Shown here piece after piece: positions 8,368-16,752 of a stretch of 64,000 nucleotides of DNA. Made by a program: the position numbers and the translations under genes. The stretch is from DATBQN01 sp963799925 (GTDB lineage Bacteria; Acidobacteriota; Thermoanaerobaculia; Multivoradales; UBA5704): positions 1,984,001 to 2,048,000 of the forward strand of contig CAWCYZ010000004.1 in assembly GCA_963799925.1 (NCBI GenBank). The letters run 5' to 3'. The notes beneath the pieces are model-generated. The model did no database searches, was not told where the DNA came from, and saw only the letters and a list, made by a program, of their open reading frames with translations. Position 1 is the stretch's first letter, and every line of letters begins with the position of its first letter.

Positions 8368-9354
8368 ATGCCGGACCCGAAGGACAGCCGACCGCACGAT
8401 CTCCTGGAGCTCGCCCCCGAGACGACGCTCCCCGAGCCCGAGCGCGCCAGCCTGCTGGGGAAGCTGAAGCGCGGCCTCTTCATGACCCAGACCGAGCTCG
8501 TCGAGAAGATGAGCGCGGTGGTCGCCGGCAAGGTGGCGCTCGACGAGCGGACGCTCGAGTACCTGGAGGAGGTGCTGATCGGCGCCGATCTCGGGGTCGA
8601 CACCGCCCTCGAGCTGGTCGAGCGGGTGAAGAAGAACGCCACCCGCGAGCAGGCCGCCGATCCGGCGCGCCTGCGCCGCCTGCTCGCCGACGAGATGGCC
8701 GAGCTGCTCGAGAAGGCGCCGCCGCCGCGCCGCTTCGGCCGCGGGCCGCTCGCCACCCTGGTGGTCGGGGTCAACGGCGTCGGCAAGACGACCTCGATCG
8801 CCAAGCTCGCCCGCCGGGCGCAGGAGCGCGGCGAGCGGGTGGTCCTCGCCGCCGCCGACACCTTCCGCGCCGCGGCGATCGAGCAGCTCGCCCTGTGGGG
8901 CGAGCGGCTGGGGATCGAGGTGATCCGCCAGGCGGCGGGCTCCGACCCGGCGGCGGTCGTCTACGACGCCATCCACGCCGCCCGCGCCCGCCGCGCCGAC
9001 CAGCTCATCGTCGACACCGCCGGCCGCCTCCACACCAAGGACCACCTGATGGCCGAGCTCGGCAAGATCGGCCGCGTCATCGAGCGCGAGGCCGCCGACT
9101 GGCAGCGGCGGACGATCCTCGTGCTCGACGCCACCACCGGCCAGAACGCCCTCGCCCAGGCGCGCACCTTCACCCAGGTGGTGCCGGTCGACGGCGTGCT
9201 GCTCGCCAAGCTCGACGGCACCGCCAAGGGGGGGATGGCGATCGCCGTGTCGCGCGAGCTCAAGGTGCCGGTGCTCTACCTGGGGGTGGGCGAGACGGCC
9301 GACGACCTGGTGGAGTTCCGGCCGCGGGAGTTCGCCGCTGCCCTCCTCGGCTGA
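8368..9354 (+). CDS. ftsY: Signal recognition particle receptor FtsY
   Basis: A 328-residue SRP receptor GTPase that docks ribosome-SRP complexes at the inner membrane for co-translational insertion. A short N-terminal acidic region (no long A domain) is followed by a four-helix N domain and the NG GTPase. Visible motifs: G1 GVNGVGKTTSIAKLA at about 134, DTFRAAAIEQL, DTAGRLHTK, and LAKLDGTAKGG near the C-terminus, then GVGETADDLVEF. It starts at ATG 8368 and overlaps the start of ribD by up to 17 bp, so it is probably in one transcript with the riboflavin gene. Confidence 0.97.
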   Translation: MPDPKDSRPHDLLELAPETTLPEPERASLLGKLKRGLFMTQTELVEKMSAVVAGKVALDERTLEYLEEVLIGADLGVDTALELVERVKKNATREQAADPARLRRLLADEMAELLEKAPPPRRFGRGPLATLVVGVNGVGKTTSIAKLARRAQERGERVVLAAADTFRAAAIEQLALWGERLGIEVIRQAAGSDPAAVVYDAIHAARARRADQLIVDTAGRLHTKDHLMAELGKIGRVIEREAADWQRRTILVLDATTGQNALAQARTFTQVVPVDGVLLAKLDGTAKGGMAIAVSRELKVPVLYLGVGETADDLVEFRPREFAAALLG

Positions 9355-10495
9355 GACGATCTCCGCCGCCACCCGGCGGCATCTGGCGCTCGCCCTGCGC
9401 CTCGCCGCCCGCGGCCGCTACCGCACCTCGCCCAACCCGCGCGTCGGCGCCGTCCTGGTGGCGCCGTCGGGCGAGGTGGTGGGGAGCGGCTGGCACCGGC
9501 AGGTGGGCGGCCCGCACGCCGAGGCCGAGGCCCTGGCCGCCGCCGGCTCGCGGGCGCGGGGCGCCACCCTCTACGTGACCCTCGAGCCCTGTTCCCATCA
9601 CGGGCGCACCCCGCCCTGCGCCGACGCCGTCGCCGCGGCCGGAATCTCCCGCGTCGTCGCCTGCCATGGCGATCCCGACCCGCGGGTCTCCGGGCGCGGC
9701 TTCGCCCGCCTGCGGGACGCCGGGATCGCCGTCGAGGTGGGGCCGCTCGCCGCCGAGGCGGTCGAGCTCAACCTCTCCTTCCTGATCGCCGCCGCGCTCG
9801 GCCGGCCGGCGGTCACCCTCAAGTGGGCGATGAGCCTGGACGGCCGCATCGCGACCGCGACGGGAGAGAGCCAGTGGATCACCTCCCCGCCGGCCCGGCG
9901 CTGGGCCCTCGCTCTCCGCGAGGAGCACGACGCGACGCTCGCCGGCATCGGCACCGTGCTCGCCGACGATCCGCGGTTGAACCGCCGCTTGGGCCTGGCT
10001 CCGGGGCCGGGCCTCCGCGCGGTGCTCGACCGGCGCCTCCGCACGCCGCCCACGGCGCGCCTCTTCGACGCCCCCGGCGAGATCCTGATCTACACCGAGT
10101 CGGCGGACGGCGAGAGGGGCGCCGCGCTCGCGGCGCGCGGCGCCACCGTCGTCCGGCTGCCCGAGGTCGCGCCCGCGCCGCTGCTCGCCGACCTCTACCG
10201 CCGCGGCGCCCGGAGCGTCCTCGTCGAGGGCGGGGGAGAGGTGCTGGCGAGCTTCGCCCGCGGCGGCCTCTACGACCGGGTGGCGGTCGCCGCGGCGCCG
10301 CTCCTCATCGGCGGGCGGGCGGCGCCCGGCCCGCTCGGCGGCGAAGGCTTCCGCCTCCTCGGCGAAGCGCCGCGCCTGGAGGGGCTCACCGCCGGCCGCC
10401 GCGGCCGGGACGTGGTCCTCGCCGCCCGCCGCCAGGGCGCCGTCGCCGACCTCCTCGACCGCCTCGATCTCCTCGCGCGCGTGGCGCCGGCCTGA
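9338..10495 (+). CDS. ribD: Bifunctional riboflavin biosynthesis deaminase/reductase RibD
   Basis: Carries out the deaminase and reductase steps of riboflavin synthesis. The deaminase half shows the zinc site (PHAEAEAL, then PCSHHGRTPPCADA); the reductase half begins VTLKWAMSLDGRIATATGESQW and ends in GGGEVLASF. The conserved N-terminus (RTSPNPRVGAVLV) is encoded upstream of any ATG/GTG/TTG: the first GTG in frame (9458) would remove it. The only plausible earlier start is CTG 9338, seven bases after a GGGAG Shine-Dalgarno, overlapping the ftsY end; a small sequence error near the start is the alternative. Its last codons are duplicated 1.3 kb downstream. Confidence 0.92.
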   Translation: MPSSAETISAATRRHLALALRLAARGRYRTSPNPRVGAVLVAPSGEVVGSGWHRQVGGPHAEAEALAAAGSRARGATLYVTLEPCSHHGRTPPCADAVAAAGISRVVACHGDPDPRVSGRGFARLRDAGIAVEVGPLAAEAVELNLSFLIAAALGRPAVTLKWAMSLDGRIATATGESQWITSPPARRWALALREEHDATLAGIGTVLADDPRLNRRLGLAPGPGLRAVLDRRLRTPPTARLFDAPGEILIYTESADGERGAALAARGATVVRLPEVAPAPLLADLYRRGARSVLVEGGGEVLASFARGGLYDRVAVAAAPLLIGGRAAPGPLGGEGFRLLGEAPRLEGLTAGRRGRDVVLAARRQGAVADLLDRLDLLARVAPA

Positions 10496-10620
10496 CCGGT
10501 CGACGGTCGACGGTCGACCGGACGCTTCAGCGCCGCGGCAGCGAGCGGTCGAGCTCCTCGGCGAGCGCCGTGATGTCCGTCCTCTGCGCCAGCCGCTCGA
10601 CCTCCTCGCGGCTCGAGTCG
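10398..10620. repeat. Direct repeat copy A (ribD 3' end plus downstream)
   Basis: About 220 bp covering the last ~32 codons of ribD and the following 120 bp is repeated, with substitutions and small indels, at 11732-11940. It contains a remnant of the DUF1003 gene's 3' end and a tandem of three GGTCGAC units (10498-10520) that is single in copy B. The two copies flank the TPR/TonB-C gene. Confidence 0.85.
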
Positions 10621-10682
10621 GGCTGCCATGGCAGACGACGTGGCCTGCCCGGCTTCCCCGTTCGTCCTTCCGGGCGTGGCGC

Positions 10683-11603
10683 CTACCGGGGCGGCTCGGG
10701 CTCGTCGGGCGCGGCGAAGTTCACGGTCAACGTGAAGTAGACGGAGACGGGGTGGCCGTCGAGGGTGGCGGGGCGGAAGGTCCAGTAGCGCAGGGTATCG
10801 AGCACTCCCTGGTCGAGGTCCGGGTCGAGGCTGGTCTTGAGCTCGACGTTGCCGACGCACCCTTCGGAATCGATGACCATGTGCGCCACGACCGTGCCGC
10901 GCAAGCGGGCGGCGAAGGTGGCTTCGGTATAGCCCGGCTTGGGGCGGAAGACCGGTTGGGGCCGGTTGACCTTCCCATGCGGACCGCCCGGAAGCGGCTC
11001 GAGCTCGGGCGGCGGGATGTGGCCGAGAGAGCGGGCAGCGCAGACGATGCGGCGCTCGATCTCGGCGTCCTCCCCCGCGGGGTGGTCTTCGAGATAGGCC
11101 CGGCCCTCGATCACGGCATCCTCGTAGTGCTCGCGCCGGAGGAAGATCCAGCCGAGCGCCTGATGGCCCCAGCTCTGCAGGCCGGGGCCGCCGAGCTCGA
11201 CCGCCCGGCGCACCGCGGCCTCGGCCTCGGCGAGCTCGCCGGGCGGGGCCTTGGGATCGATCAGGGAGTACCCGAGGAGAGCGCTCGCCCAGGCGGTCTG
11301 CGCCGGATTGCCAAGCCGCGCAACCGCCGCCCGCGCTGCCGCGGCCGCCTCGCGCCGCTCGCCTAGGTGGGAGTGCGCCTCCGCCAGCCATAGCTGGCAC
11401 TCCGCGCACTGGCCCCCCGCGAGCTGGTCGACCCGCTCGAGGTACGCAACCGCCGGCCGGTACTCCTGCCTGGCGATGAGCGCCCAAGCCTCCCGCAGCT
11501 CCTCGTCGTGCGTCGGAGGAACGGTGGCATCGCCGCCGAGAGCTGGGAGCGCGGGGACAAGGGCCAGGATCGCGAGGAGGAAACCCAAGCGTACGGGTTG
11601 CAT
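10683..11603 (-). CDS. Secreted TPR protein with TonB C-terminal domain
   Basis: A 306-residue exported protein. Starting at ATG 11603 it opens with a signal peptide (MQPVRLGFLLAILALVPALP). The middle (about 35-190) has TPR-like helices, and the C-terminal 90 residues form an energy-transducer TonB-type domain (GTVVAHMVIDSEGCVGNVELK, then LDTLRYWTFRPATLDGHPV). Such proteins act in the periplasm; the TonB-C fold here probably binds a partner and need not energise transport, because no TonB membrane anchor is present. It has AGGAG about 10 nt before the start. It sits between the two copies of a 0.2-kb direct repeat, suggesting it entered or was moved by duplication. Confidence 0.8.
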   Translation of the reverse strand: MQPVRLGFLLAILALVPALPALGGDATVPPTHDEELREAWALIARQEYRPAVAYLERVDQLAGGQCAECQLWLAEAHSHLGERREAAAAARAAVARLGNPAQTAWASALLGYSLIDPKAPPGELAEAEAAVRRAVELGGPGLQSWGHQALGWIFLRREHYEDAVIEGRAYLEDHPAGEDAEIERRIVCAARSLGHIPPPELEPLPGGPHGKVNRPQPVFRPKPGYTEATFAARLRGTVVAHMVIDSEGCVGNVELKTSLDPDLDQGVLDTLRYWTFRPATLDGHPVSVYFTLTVNFAAPDEPEPPR

Positions 11604-11731
11604 CCTTTCGTGGCTCCTGGGGAACAGCCGGTGACCAGCGGAGTCTTTCAACAGCGCCTCCTGCCGAGAACTCTTTCGATTGTACTCCGGATCGGAGGAT
11701 CGGCCGTCGCATCGATCGCGATCGATTGGCG

Positions 11732-11940
11732 GCCGTGGCGCCGACGTGGTCCTCGCCGTCCGCCGCCAGGGCGCCGTCGCCGACCTCCTCGTCTTCCTCG
11801 AGCTCCTCGCGCGCGTGCCGCCGGCCTGACCGGTCGACCCGACGCTCTAGCGCCGCGGCAGCGAGCGGTCGAGCTCCTCGGCGAGCGCCGTGATGTCCGT
11901 TCCCTGCGCCAGCCGCTCGATCTCCTCGCGGCTCGAGTCG
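11732..11940. repeat. Direct repeat copy B (ribD-like remnant plus DUF1003 3' end)
   Basis: Matches 10398-10620. The first half is a non-coding remnant of the ribD 3' end, and the second half is the real 3' end of the DUF1003 gene. The arrangement implies an ancestral ribD-DUF1003 convergent junction that was duplicated around the TPR/TonB-C gene. Confidence 0.85.
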
Positions 11941-12377
11941 TCGGTCACCCCGGCCCGCTCGCAGAGGGCCTGGAGCATCTGCAGCATCTTGGTGACCTCC
12001 TGCTCGGCGAGGAGGCTGATCTGGAGGTCGAGGTGGGCGCGCTGGTCGGCCTGGCGGGTCATGGAGTTCTGGCTGACGAGGATGAAGAGGGCGAGGAGGA
12101 CGCCCTCGGTCGAGACGATCAGGGTGAGGATGCCGAAGGGGAAGGGGTCGAAGGCGCGGACGCCCGGCACGAGCTTCAGATTGACGGCGAACCATGCCGC
12201 GAGAGCGATCAGGTGGATGACGACGAACGTCATGGTGCCGAACGTGCGGACCAGCACGTCGCTCATCCGCTCGCCGCGGCTGCGGTGGTGCATGGCCGCC
12301 TGCTCGAGGCGCGCGATGGTGCGGATGTTCTCGCCGGTGATCTGCGCGGTGGGGGACGGCTCTCTGCGATCGGCCAT
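11847..12377 (-). CDS. DUF1003 family membrane protein
   Basis: A 176-residue protein with two adjacent membrane helices (about 50-72 and 82-105) preceded by SRGERMSDVLVRTFGTMTFVVIHLIALAAWF-type sequence and followed by a soluble region (NSMTRQADQRAHLDLQISLLAEQE) typical of DUF1003. Function is unknown in the family. ATG 12375-12377 is chosen because the family begins close to the residues MADRREPS; the longer upstream reading is Arg/Ser-rich and unlike the family. It converges on ribD/TPR-TonB and is divergent from ribE. Confidence 0.88.
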   Translation of the reverse strand: MADRREPSPTAQITGENIRTIARLEQAAMHHRSRGERMSDVLVRTFGTMTFVVIHLIALAAWFAVNLKLVPGVRAFDPFPFGILTLIVSTEGVLLALFILVSQNSMTRQADQRAHLDLQISLLAEQEVTKMLQMLQALCERAGVTDDSSREEIERLAQGTDITALAEELDRSLPRR

Positions 12378-12526
12378 GGAGTGCTCCTGAGACGACAGAC
12401 GGCCGCGGCAGGCGGCCGTTCCGATCTCCTCGTCTCGGGGAGCAAGAGCGCTGCCACGACGCGGCCCTGCCGCCGATCGCGATAGATTGCCGCCGTGAAG
12501 GAGAGAGAGCAAAGAGCGGAGAGGCT

Positions 12527-13198
12527 ATGTTCACCGGCCTGGTGACCGAGCGCGGCCGGGTGGCGGGCGATCTCCGGCCCCTGGCGGGCGGCGCCATGCG
12601 CCTGGCGGTCGAGCACAGCGCGGCGCTCGCCGAGCGGCTCGGCCTCGGCGCCTCGCTCGCCGTCTCGGGGGTCTGCCTGACGGTGGTCGCGACCGTTCCC
12701 TCGCCCGCCGGCTGCCGGTCGGACTTCGAGCTCGTCCCCGAGACCCTGGCGCGGACGACCCTCGCGCGGCTCCGCGACGGCGCCGCGGTCAACCTCGAGC
12801 CGGCTCTCCGCATGGGCGACCCGCTCGGCGGCCACCTGGTGCAGGGGCACGTCGACGGCACCGCCGAGGTGGTCGAGCGCCAGGATTCGGGCGAGAACCG
12901 GGTGCTCGCCTTCGCGCTGCCGGGCGATCTCGCCCCCTACCTGGTCGAGAAGGGGTCGATCACCGTCGACGGCGTCAGCTTGACCGTCGCCGCCCGGCGG
13001 CCCGACCGCTTCACGGTGGCGCTCATCCCCCATACCCTCGCCGTCACCACCCTCGGCGACCTCGCGGCCGGCGACCGGGTGAATCTCGAGGTCGACGTGC
13101 TCGCCAAGTACGTGCACCAGGCGCTCGCGGCGCGCGGCGTGGTCGAAGCGGGGCCGCTCGCCGATGGAGCCGGGCTCGGCGGCGGCGGCGCGCGATGA
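12527..13198 (+). CDS. ribE: Riboflavin synthase alpha subunit
   Basis: A 223-residue enzyme that dismutates two lumazine molecules to riboflavin. It has the two tandem lumazine-binding barrels: MFTGLVTERGRV with SVSGVCLTVV-type motif in the first half, then GHLVQGHVDGTAEV and KGSITVDGVSLTVA in the second. The last ~15 residues are a Gly-rich tail. GGAGAGG precedes the ATG. No FMN riboswitch is evident in the 150 bp upstream. The stop overlaps the next start as ATGA. Confidence 0.95.
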   Translation: MFTGLVTERGRVAGDLRPLAGGAMRLAVEHSAALAERLGLGASLAVSGVCLTVVATVPSPAGCRSDFELVPETLARTTLARLRDGAAVNLEPALRMGDPLGGHLVQGHVDGTAEVVERQDSGENRVLAFALPGDLAPYLVEKGSITVDGVSLTVAARRPDRFTVALIPHTLAVTTLGDLAAGDRVNLEVDVLAKYVHQALAARGVVEAGPLADGAGLGGGGAR

Positions 13199-14236
13199 GG
13201 GCCCCCGCGGCCGAGCGGGCGCGGCCGGTCGCCAGGCTGCCCGAGCCCGGCCGCTGCTGGATACGCTACGCGCCGCGCGACTGGCCGGGCGCCGCGGGCC
13301 TGTGGGCCGACCTCGCGACGGCAGGGCTCGGGCGCCCGGCCGCAGCCGGCTCGGCGGCGGCCCTCTCCGGCCTGCCCGAGATCGGCGGCGCCGAGCCGCT
13401 CGACGACCTCCTCTACCTGCCGCCGGTGCCGCCGGAGCTGACCGCCGCGCGCGACGCCCTCGCCCGCGAGCGCCTCGCCGCCGGCACGCCGGTCCTCGTG
13501 CAGGCGGTCGCCGGGGCGGACGATCCGTTGCCGCGGGATCTCGCGGGGGCAGTCCTCGTCGTCGATCCGCTCGCCGCCCTCCTCGCCCGCGACCTCGCGC
13601 CGCTCGAGCGGCGGCTTCCCCGGCGCCGCCGCGGTGTGGCCCCTCGCCGCCGGCCTCACCGACGATCCGGCGCTCTGGGAAGCCGGGTGCGCGCGGCTCG
13701 CCGCGGCCGGTGCGGCCACCGTGCAGGCCCTGGCGCTCGACCTCGAGCCGGCGGAGCGCCGCCGCCTCGTCGAGCGGTGCGGCGAGGCCGCCTTCGAGCC
13801 GCTCTTCCACCGGCCGCCGCCGGACGCGCGCACCGAGCGCGATTTCGCGCGCACCGCCCACCGGCACGGGCTCGATCCCTTCCTGCCGCGGCCGCTCCCG
13901 GCGCCGGCTTCTGCTGGCGCTGCCGGGGCCGGGGGCACCGCCGGCTTCCGCCGCGCCGCCGCGGTCAACCGGCGCCTCGCCGGCGAGCTCGCCTTAGCCG
14001 GCGAGCTGTGGCTCCGCCTCGGGCGTCCGGCCGGCCCCGGGCAGGCGCTCTACGCCGCCGCCCGCCAGGCCGACCGCACGCCGTACGACCTCGCCGGGCT
14101 GGCGCGCGAAAAGAACCTGGCACCCTTGAGCTGGCTCGACGCGGCCGGGCGGCGCATGGTCGAGGAGGGCGCGGCGGGGGAGAGCCCGGCGCTCCTCGCC
14201 GATCTCCTCGCCGAGTACGTCGCCGCCGAGGGATAA
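13195..14236 (+). CDS. Hypothetical protein, frameshifted near 13620
   Basis: Not recognised. It begins at ATG 13195, overlapping the ribE stop (ATGA), so it is translationally coupled. The first 140 residues read in one frame to LAALLARDLAPLERRLP, then the frame shifts by one base near 13610-13635 and continues GAAAVWPLAAGLTDDPALWEAGCARL to the TAA at 14234-14236, giving about 346 residues. The protein is Ala/Leu/Arg-rich, soluble and without a signal peptide; alternating beta and helix with repeated ADL/VDP segments suggests an alpha/beta (possibly TIM-barrel-like) fold. A repeat element is inserted right at its stop codon. Confidence 0.6.
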
Positions 14237-14243
14237 TCCGCTG

Positions 14244-14345
14244 GGTACTGGCTCCGTTTGGTCCCGAGGACGACCGCCTGGAAGGGGGCTCGGGCGGGTG
14301 GTCCCGAGGGCGGTCGCCCGCAGCGGACCCAACGGAGCCAATACC
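14244..14345. mobile_element. MITE-like inverted-repeat element, copy 2 (102 bp)
   Basis: A 102-bp element beginning GGTACTGGCTCCGTTTGGTC and ending with its near-complement (CGGAGCCAATACC). Its terminal inverted repeats of 21 bp differ at two positions. A perfect 8-bp target duplication ATCCGCTG flanks it (14236-14243 and 14346-14353). It is nearly identical to copy 1 read on the opposite strand. It lies directly after a stop codon. Confidence 0.88.
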
Positions 14346-14402
14346 ATCCGCTGGCTCGCGGCAGCACCAGGAAACGACTGACTCGACCGGGGAGGAGCAT
14401 CG

Positions 14403-15182
14403 ATGACTGAGGCGGGGACTTCCAGACAGCGCCCGCGGCGCGGCGGCGCGAGGCGCGGGCTCTCTTGCATCGTGGGACTCGTGGCGGGGTCGGCGCTGGC
14501 GCTCTTCGCCCCCCTCCCGGCGGCGGCGTGGACGGTCGACGGCAACGCCCCGCGCGCCGACTTCGAAGCGTTCAGCCGGCGCTTCGCCTCCGATGCCTAC
14601 TTCTATCCCGGCCACGGCGCCGCGCCGCTCGGCCTCGTCGGCTTCAACGTCTTCGCCGAGGGGAGCTACGACCGCGGCTTCGGCTCCGAGGGCTTCGCCG
14701 ACTCGACGGTGCGCGGCGGCCTGACCGGCAACGCGCTCGTCTTCGGGCGGGTCGGCGTGCGCAAGGGGCTGCCCGGGCGGATCGACCTCGGGGTCTCCGT
14801 CTCCCAGGCGCTCGACGGCGACGTCAAGCTCGGCTCGGCCGAGCTCTCCTACGCTCTCCTCGGCGGCGGCGCGGCGACGCCGGCGGTCGGCATCCGGCTG
14901 ACCGGCACGCGGACTCTCGACGGCCACGCCTATGTCCTCGACCAGGAGGGGGCCGAGCTCCTCGTCTCGAAGGGCTTCCTCCTCCTCACCCCCTTCGCCG
15001 GCATCGGAGTGGTGCACAGCCGCGGCGAGCTCCGCGGCGACCTGCGCAGCCTCTCGACGACCGACACCCGCGGCATCGCCTACGCCGGGCTCACCCTGAA
15101 CCTGCTGCTGCCCAAGATCACCGTCGAGGTGGACAAGGGCGAGGTGGTGCAGGGCCGCGTGCGGGTGGCCTTCGGGTTCTGA
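14403..15182 (+). CDS. Outer-membrane beta-barrel-like protein
   Basis: A 259-residue exported protein. An Arg-rich n-region and hydrophobic core (about 20-42) ending APLPAAAW form a signal peptide. The mature part shows alternating beta-strand patterns (GLVGFNVFAEGSYDRGF, VFGRVGVRKGL, RIDLGVSVSQ, IAYAGLTLNLLLPKITVEV) and ends in Phe (VAFGF), as outer-membrane barrels recognised by BamA do. Ligand and role are unknown. It is preceded by GGGGAGG. It probably forms its own unit downstream of the repeat element. Confidence 0.7.
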   Translation: MTEAGTSRQRPRRGGARRGLSCIVGLVAGSALALFAPLPAAAWTVDGNAPRADFEAFSRRFASDAYFYPGHGAAPLGLVGFNVFAEGSYDRGFGSEGFADSTVRGGLTGNALVFGRVGVRKGLPGRIDLGVSVSQALDGDVKLGSAELSYALLGGGAATPAVGIRLTGTRTLDGHAYVLDQEGAELLVSKGFLLLTPFAGIGVVHSRGELRGDLRSLSTTDTRGIAYAGLTLNLLLPKITVEVDKGEVVQGRVRVAFGF

Positions 15183-15207
15183 CCGTTCGACCGCTCCCGG
15201 AGGCTCC

Positions 15208-16293
15208 ATGATCGACCTGCGCTCCGACACCGTCACCCGGCCCGACGAGGAGATGCGCCGCGCCATGGCGGCGGCCGAGGTGGGCGACGACGCCTACGGC
15301 GAGGACCCCACGGTCAACCGCCTGCAGGAGGAGGCCGCGGCGCTCCTCGGCTACGAGGCGGCGCTCTTCGTCCCCTCGGGGACGATGGGCAACCAGATCG
15401 CCCTCCATCTCCACGCGCGGCCGGGGAGCGAGGTGATCTGCGACGCGCGGAGCCACGTCGTCCACCTCGAGATGGGGGCGATGGCGGCCCTCTCCGGCCT
15501 GCTGCCGCGGACGATCGACTCGCCGCACGGCCAGCTCGATCCGGCGGCGGTCGAGGCGCTGATCCTGCCGCGCGGCTCCCACCGCGGCCGCAGCGGCCTC
15601 ATCGCCGTCGAGAACAGCCACAACATGGCGGGCGGCACCGTCTACACGCGGGCCGAGCTCGAGGGTCTCCTCGCCGTCGCCCGCCGGCACGGCCTGCCCA
15701 TCCACCTCGACGGCGCCCGCATCTTCAACGCCGCGACCGCCCTGGGGACGACCGCCGCGGCCCTCGCCGCCGGCTTCGACTCGGTGCAGTTCTGCCTCTC
15801 GAAAGGGCTGGGGGCGCCGGTCGGGTCGATCGTCTGCGGCACGCGGCCCTTCGTCGAGGAGGCGCGGCGGGTGCGCAAGATGTTCGGCGGCGGCATGCGC
15901 CAGGCGGGGGTGATCGCGGCGGCGGGTCTGGTGGCGCTGCGCAAGGGACCCGGACGCCTGGCCGAAGACCACGCGCACGCCGCCCTCCTCGCCCGCGCCG
16001 TGGCCGCGCTGCCGGGGGTGGCGCTCGACCCGGCGGCGGTGGTGACCAACATCGTCGTCTTCCGCCTGACGGCGGAGATGTTCGGCGGCAGCGCTCCCGC
16101 CGAGGGTCTCTCGGCCGCCTTCCTCGCTCGTCTCAAGGATCAGGGAGTGCTCGCCAGCCAGGTCTCCCAGGACGAGGTGCGGATGGTCACCCACAAGGAC
16201 GCCGGCCGCGCCGACGTCGAGACGGCGATCGAGCGGCTGCGGCGCGTCGCCCACGCGAGCGCCGCGCCCATGGCGCCGATGGCCGCCGGCTGA
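15208..16293 (+). CDS. ltaE: Low-specificity L-threonine aldolase
   Basis: A 361-residue PLP enzyme cleaving threonine or allo-threonine to glycine and acetaldehyde. It starts IDLRSDTVTRPDEEMRRAM with EVGDDAYGEDPTV, has the conserved HLEMGAMAALSG and ENSHNMAGG regions, PLP-contacting HLDGARIFNA, and the Schiff-base lysine in CLSKGLGAPVGS (Lys199). The length is normal for the family. GGAGG precedes ATG 15208. Confidence 0.93.
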   Translation: MIDLRSDTVTRPDEEMRRAMAAAEVGDDAYGEDPTVNRLQEEAAALLGYEAALFVPSGTMGNQIALHLHARPGSEVICDARSHVVHLEMGAMAALSGLLPRTIDSPHGQLDPAAVEALILPRGSHRGRSGLIAVENSHNMAGGTVYTRAELEGLLAVARRHGLPIHLDGARIFNAATALGTTAAALAAGFDSVQFCLSKGLGAPVGSIVCGTRPFVEEARRVRKMFGGGMRQAGVIAAAGLVALRKGPGRLAEDHAHAALLARAVAALPGVALDPAAVVTNIVVFRLTAEMFGGSAPAEGLSAAFLARLKDQGVLASQVSQDEVRMVTHKDAGRADVETAIERLRRVAHASAAPMAPMAAG

Positions 16294-16310
16294 GTCGATC
16301 CGATACCCGC

Positions 16311-16718
16311 TCAGCGCCGGCGCGCCACGAGATCGATCTCGACCAGCGCGGCCTTGGGAAGGGCGGCGACCTGGACGGTCGAGCGCGCCGGGCGATGGCT
16401 CCCCATCGCCTCGGCGTAGATCGCGTTGAGGGTCGGGAAGTCCGCCATGTCCTGCACGTAGACGGTCGCCTTGACGACGTCGGCGAAGGAGGCCCCGGCG
16501 CTCGCCAGCACGGCCTCCAGGTTGGCGAAGACCCGCCGCGCCTGGGGCTCGAAGCCGCCGGGGACGAGGTTGCCGGTCGCCGGATCGAGCCCCACCTGGC
16601 CCGAGGTGAAGAGGAAGCCGCCCCAGGAGACCGCCTGCGAGTAGGGGCCGATGGCGGCCGGGGCGCCCTCCGAGTGATAGTCGGCGATCTCGCCGCTCTG
16701 CTGATCTCTGTCGTCCAT
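16311..16718 (-). CDS. ridA: RidA/YjgF/Rid family deaminase
   Basis: A 135-residue protein that hydrolyses reactive enamine/imine intermediates released by PLP enzymes. It has AIGPYSQAV, FTSGQVGLDP, VVKATVYVQDMADF, and the arginine-bearing SHRPARSTVQVAALPKAALVEID with the catalytic Arg and Glu. It is tail-to-tail with threonine aldolase, fitting detoxification near a PLP enzyme. The N-terminus carries about 15 extra residues; an internal start is possible. Confidence 0.92.
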   Translation of the reverse strand: MDDRDQQSGEIADYHSEGAPAAIGPYSQAVSWGGFLFTSGQVGLDPATGNLVPGGFEPQARRVFANLEAVLASAGASFADVVKATVYVQDMADFPTLNAIYAEAMGSHRPARSTVQVAALPKAALVEIDLVARRR

Positions 16719-16752
16719 CCGTCCGTTCCTCTCGAGCCGGCTCTCGGTCGGC

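Noticed and set aside
6061..9372. A long open frame on the minus strand opposite HD-GYP/ftsY
   Set aside because: It is the antisense of well-identified genes; stop-free antisense frames are expected in GC-rich DNA, and the translation is low-complexity and unlike any family.
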